Source: Promethearchaeota archaeon
GTDB taxonomy: Archaea; Asgardarchaeota; Lokiarchaeia; Sigynarchaeales; SOKP01
Reading direction: 5' to 3'
Assembly: GCA_004524425.1 (NCBI GenBank)
Contig: SDNN01000138.1
Location: 1-7,692, forward strand
DNA: 7,692 bases
Part shown: piece after piece, positions 6,210 to 7,692 of the stretch
How the letters are laid out: every line of letters begins with the position of its first letter
Numbering within the stretch: the stretch's first letter is position 1
Notes under the pieces: generated by a model
What the model was told of the DNA's origin: nothing
What the model saw: the letters and a program-made list of their open reading frames with translations, nothing else
Databases searched by the model: none
Made by a program: the position numbers and the translations under genes

Positions 6210-6515
6210 CTAATAAGCCTCTATTTCCATTTCTTTACTGAAATCTTTACCTTCAACGACATGCATCTCATGAATTGCTTCTATTACTACTCCTCCACTT
6301 TTTTCAAATACTTCATGGATTGACTCGGGATCTTTTGCATTCCACTCACAGTACAACTTTTCCTGTTCAGGTACAATCCAGCTTCTTATCCAATCGGCAT
6401 CCTCCGAACAATTTGATTTTAAGGTTTTAAACACTACATTCTTCTCGGGAGCGAGTTTTAATATTCCTTCTAAAGCTCTTCTTTTCATGGGATGAATTAC
6501 AATATATTTTGGCAT
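6210..6515 (-). CDS. DUF4242/SCO4226-like small protein
   Basis: A 101-residue soluble protein. The pattern MPKYIVIHPM, then DADWIRSWIVPEQEKLYCEWNAKD (39-62), PESIHEVFEKSGG and a final strand IEAIHEMHVVEG matches my recollection of the DUF4242 family: a ferredoxin-like alpha/beta fold of about 80-100 residues, with a W-x-x-S-x-V/I element and a YC-x-(Y/W)-x-A-x-D/P element. The Streptomyces member SCO4226 is described as a nickel-responsive protein. Whether this copy binds metal is unknown; H8, C36, C56 and the H81/H84 region are the residues to test. The ATG at 6515 has a very strong Shine-Dalgarno. It appears to be a single-gene unit: 217 bp separate it from vapC and a hairpin follows it. 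The family call rests on memory of the motif, with no alignment. Confidence 0.82.
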   Translation of the reverse strand: MPKYIVIHPMKRRALEGILKLAPEKNVVFKTLKSNCSEDADWIRSWIVPEQEKLYCEWNAKDPESIHEVFEKSGGVVIEAIHEMHVVEGKDFSKEMEIEAY

Positions 6516-6519
6516 TAAA

Positions 6520-6529
6520 CACCCTCCTT
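6520..6529 (-). promoter_or_regulatory. Strong ribosome binding site of the DUF4242-like gene
   Basis: AAGGAGGGTG before the ATG at 6515, close to a full anti-SD match, predicting efficient translation and fixing the start. Confidence 0.7.
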
Positions 6530-6608
6530 GTAATTTTATTATATTTTATTGAATTATTAATAATGATCATAAACTCATTTATTTACTTTTCTGTAAAAGA
6601 AATAGACC

Positions 6609-6628
6609 AAAAAAATTTATTTAAAAAA
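6609..6628 (-). terminator. U-tracts after vapC
   Basis: On the minus strand T6 (6623-6628) and then T7 (6609-6615) occur about 105-125 nt after the vapC stop, with no strong hairpin. They are plausible archaeal termination tracts, but in DNA this AT-rich similar runs arise by chance. Confidence 0.3.
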
Positions 6629-6732
6629 TAAAGTTTTAAAGAAAAAGCCACTAAACCTATTGAATTTAAAAATGGTTGAATAATTAATGATTAAAATAGA
6701 TTCTTAGATATGGATTTATGAAAGATCAAAAT

Positions 6733-7221
6733 CTACTTTTTGAGATATTTTACTTTTAATTTTTTAATAGAATCTTTAAATTTATCATCAGAGGGATTAA
6801 GTATCGGGATTTTCGTTAACTTTTTGAAATCGCTGTCAAATGTGATGAAAGCATCGACTTTTACATTAGTTGCGCATGCTATATGGATTGCATCTGCAGC
6901 ATAAAGATTTTGAGAGAATATAAACTTTCGACTAGCCATGATTAGGATCATTTTTACAGGTACCAAAATAAGTTTCTCTTTTTGAGCATACTCACCTATT
7001 TGGCTTAAAAACAAATCTAGGGCTATTTGGGCATCCTTTTCTCCAATTCTATCCAAATTAACTTGTTTTTTGAATGCTCGAAACATTTCAGCAATTGTCC
7101 ACTCAGAAGTGATTCCAGGAAATTCAGCTTCAATTTGCTTTAAAAGCCAATCTGCAGCAAGTCTATCCTCAATTGGGCAATAAGCATTATAAAACACATT
7201 TGTGTCAATGTAAATAGCCAT
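6733..7221 (-). CDS. vapC: VapC-type PIN-domain ribonuclease toxin
   Basis: A 162-residue PIN-domain protein, the toxin of a VapBC pair. PIN toxins are Mg/Mn-dependent endoribonucleases, commonly cutting tRNA or rRNA. The acidic active-site set is complete: D6 in YIDTNVF, E45 in EWTIAEMFRAF, D110 in YAADAIHIA, and D129/D131 in ITFDSDF. The start is placed at ATG 7221, giving MAIYIDTN, the usual PIN beginning. The frame stays open further upstream to an ATG at 7302, but those 27 residues would lie wholly inside vapB and resemble no PIN sequence. The ATG shares its A with the vapB stop (TAATG), and GAGAGGA lies 6 nt upstream inside vapB, so the two are translationally coupled. The C-terminal tail is lysine-rich (KKLKVKYLKK). 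It is probably held inactive by VapB. Target RNA unknown. Confidence 0.9.
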   Translation of the reverse strand: MAIYIDTNVFYNAYCPIEDRLAADWLLKQIEAEFPGITSEWTIAEMFRAFKKQVNLDRIGEKDAQIALDLFLSQIGEYAQKEKLILVPVKMILIMASRKFIFSQNLYAADAIHIACATNVKVDAFITFDSDFKKLTKIPILNPSDDKFKDSIKKLKVKYLKK

Positions 7222-7457
7222 TATTCTTCCTCTCGCACCGTGCGGATTGCTTCTACTCCATTCTGAAGCGGCCTCTTCTGTTTCTGCTTTAAATATTCCC
7301 ATAATTCTTCTCTCGACCGAATTCCCAATCGTTCTCGTATATATGAAAAAATTCCCCCCCGAACCGCTTCAGATCGATTTTTAATAACGCCACTTTTAAC
7401 AAGTTGATCTAACCATTCTATTAATTCTTCATCTAAGGAAACAGAAATAGTTGTCAT
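7221..7457 (-). CDS. vapB: VapB-type ribbon-helix-helix antitoxin
   Basis: A 78-residue antitoxin partner of the PIN toxin. Residues 2-45 fit a ribbon-helix-helix DNA-binding domain: beta strand TTISVSLD, helix EELIEWLDQLVKSG, then NRSEAVRGGIFSYIRERLG as the second helix. Such proteins dimerise, bind operators in their own promoter and neutralise the toxin through the C-terminal region, here about 48-78, charged and ending RTVREEE. The ATG at 7457 has no Shine-Dalgarno, but a TATA-like box about 30 nt upstream suggests leaderless or very short-leader transcription. Its stop overlaps the vapC start by one base. Family assignment is firm; autoregulation is inferred from the family. Confidence 0.88.
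   Translation of the reverse strand: MTTISVSLDEELIEWLDQLVKSGVIKNRSEAVRGGIFSYIRERLGIRSREELWEYLKQKQKRPLQNGVEAIRTVREEE
7228..7234 (-). promoter_or_regulatory. Ribosome binding site deciding the vapC start
   Basis: GAGAGGA inside the end of vapB, 6 nt before ATG 7221. It supports the short vapC form and coupled translation of toxin to antitoxin. Confidence 0.6.
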
Positions 7458-7483
7458 ACCATAAAAATAATAGAAAATATGTA

Positions 7484-7490
7484 ATATAAA
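7484..7490 (-). promoter_or_regulatory. TATA-like box of vapBC
   Basis: TTTATAT on the minus strand, centred about 30 nt before the vapB ATG, fitting transcription beginning within a few bases of the start codon. The region is AT-rich, so chance matches are likely. Confidence 0.4.
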
Positions 7491-7501
7491 TTTGATGATA
7501 G

Positions 7502-7531
7502 AAAAAATATATTATAATGAGGAAATTTCCT
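7502..7531 (-). terminator. Palindrome plus U-tract between the ferredoxin gene and vapB
   Basis: A perfect 12-bp palindrome AGGAAATTTCCT (7520-7531) is followed on the minus strand by T6 (7502-7507). It lies 64 nt past the ferredoxin stop and just upstream of the vapB TATA-like box. It could end the ferredoxin transcript or serve as an operator for VapB; the sequence alone does not decide. Confidence 0.35.
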
Positions 7532-7594
7532 TTTCAATTAATTAAAGGGATAAACTGATTTTCCAAAAATTTTATTATATTCAAATTCAATGGT

Positions 7595-7692
7595 TTAATC
7601 AGATACATCAACTTTGGGAGTCGGAATAAAAACTCTCCTAAGCTCTGTCTTCCGTAATGTAATTGCACCCTCCGGGCATTGTTGCACGCACA
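7595..7692 (-). CDS. [4Fe-4S] ferredoxin-type protein, C-terminal end, cut by right edge
   Basis: Only the last 32 codons are inside the window. They contain C-V-Q-Q-C-P-E-G-A-I-T-L, the second half of a bacterial-type [4Fe-4S] ferredoxin motif (C-x3-C-P followed by EGAI), then a 20-residue tail ending KVDVSD and a TAA at 7595-7597. The cysteine before proline normally ligates one cluster while the preceding one belongs to another in 2[4Fe-4S] proteins. Whether this is a free ferredoxin or the end of a larger iron-sulfur subunit cannot be seen. It would act as an electron carrier in the cytoplasm. No link to the molybdopterin enzyme about 6 kb away is implied. Confidence 0.85.
   Translation of the reverse strand, partial: CVQQCPEGAITLRKTELRRVFIPTPKVDVSD

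Overview
The window is best read as a stretch of an Asgard archaeal chromosome (Promethearchaeota, most likely a Lokiarchaeia-type lineage). The main evidence is an intronless, actin-sized gene whose product carries eukaryotic actin signatures almost unchanged. It sits among prokaryotic features: Shine-Dalgarno sites, overlapping genes, a VapBC toxin-antitoxin pair, a TrmB-type regulator, archaeal TATA boxes and AT-rich intergenic DNA. The organism assignment is inferred; no rRNA or other phylogenetic marker is present.

Every supported gene lies on the minus strand, so transcription runs from high to low coordinates. In that order: (1) the C-terminal end of a [4Fe-4S] ferredoxin-type protein at the right edge (7595-7692); (2) a vapB/vapC pair joined by a one-base TAATG overlap (7457-6733); (3) a small DUF4242/SCO4226-like protein (6515-6210) followed by a 12-bp-stem hairpin; (4) a 544-bp gene-free region with a perfect inverted repeat next to a TATA-like box; (5) the actin gene (5665-4526) overlapping a 77-residue unknown ORF (4535-4302), ended by a long U-tract; (6) a probably leaderless gene for a two-part regulator, with a roadblock/longin-like N-terminal region and a TrmB-like winged helix (4208-2907), followed 12 nt later by a 185-residue unknown protein (2894-2337); (7) a seven-helix membrane protein with its own promoter (2208-1498); (8) the first 447 residues of a molybdopterin (Mo/W-bis-MGD) oxidoreductase running off the left edge (1342-1).

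The part most worth attention is the actin cluster. Actin and the small overlapping ORF look like one transcription unit. Its likely promoter has a palindromic operator and would give a leader of about 180 nt. The next unit downstream begins with a DNA-binding protein whose N-terminus resembles the small-GTPase-associated roadblock/longin fold that is abundant in Asgard archaea. Whether these units work together is inference. The redox genes at the two edges are about 6 kb apart and need not be related.
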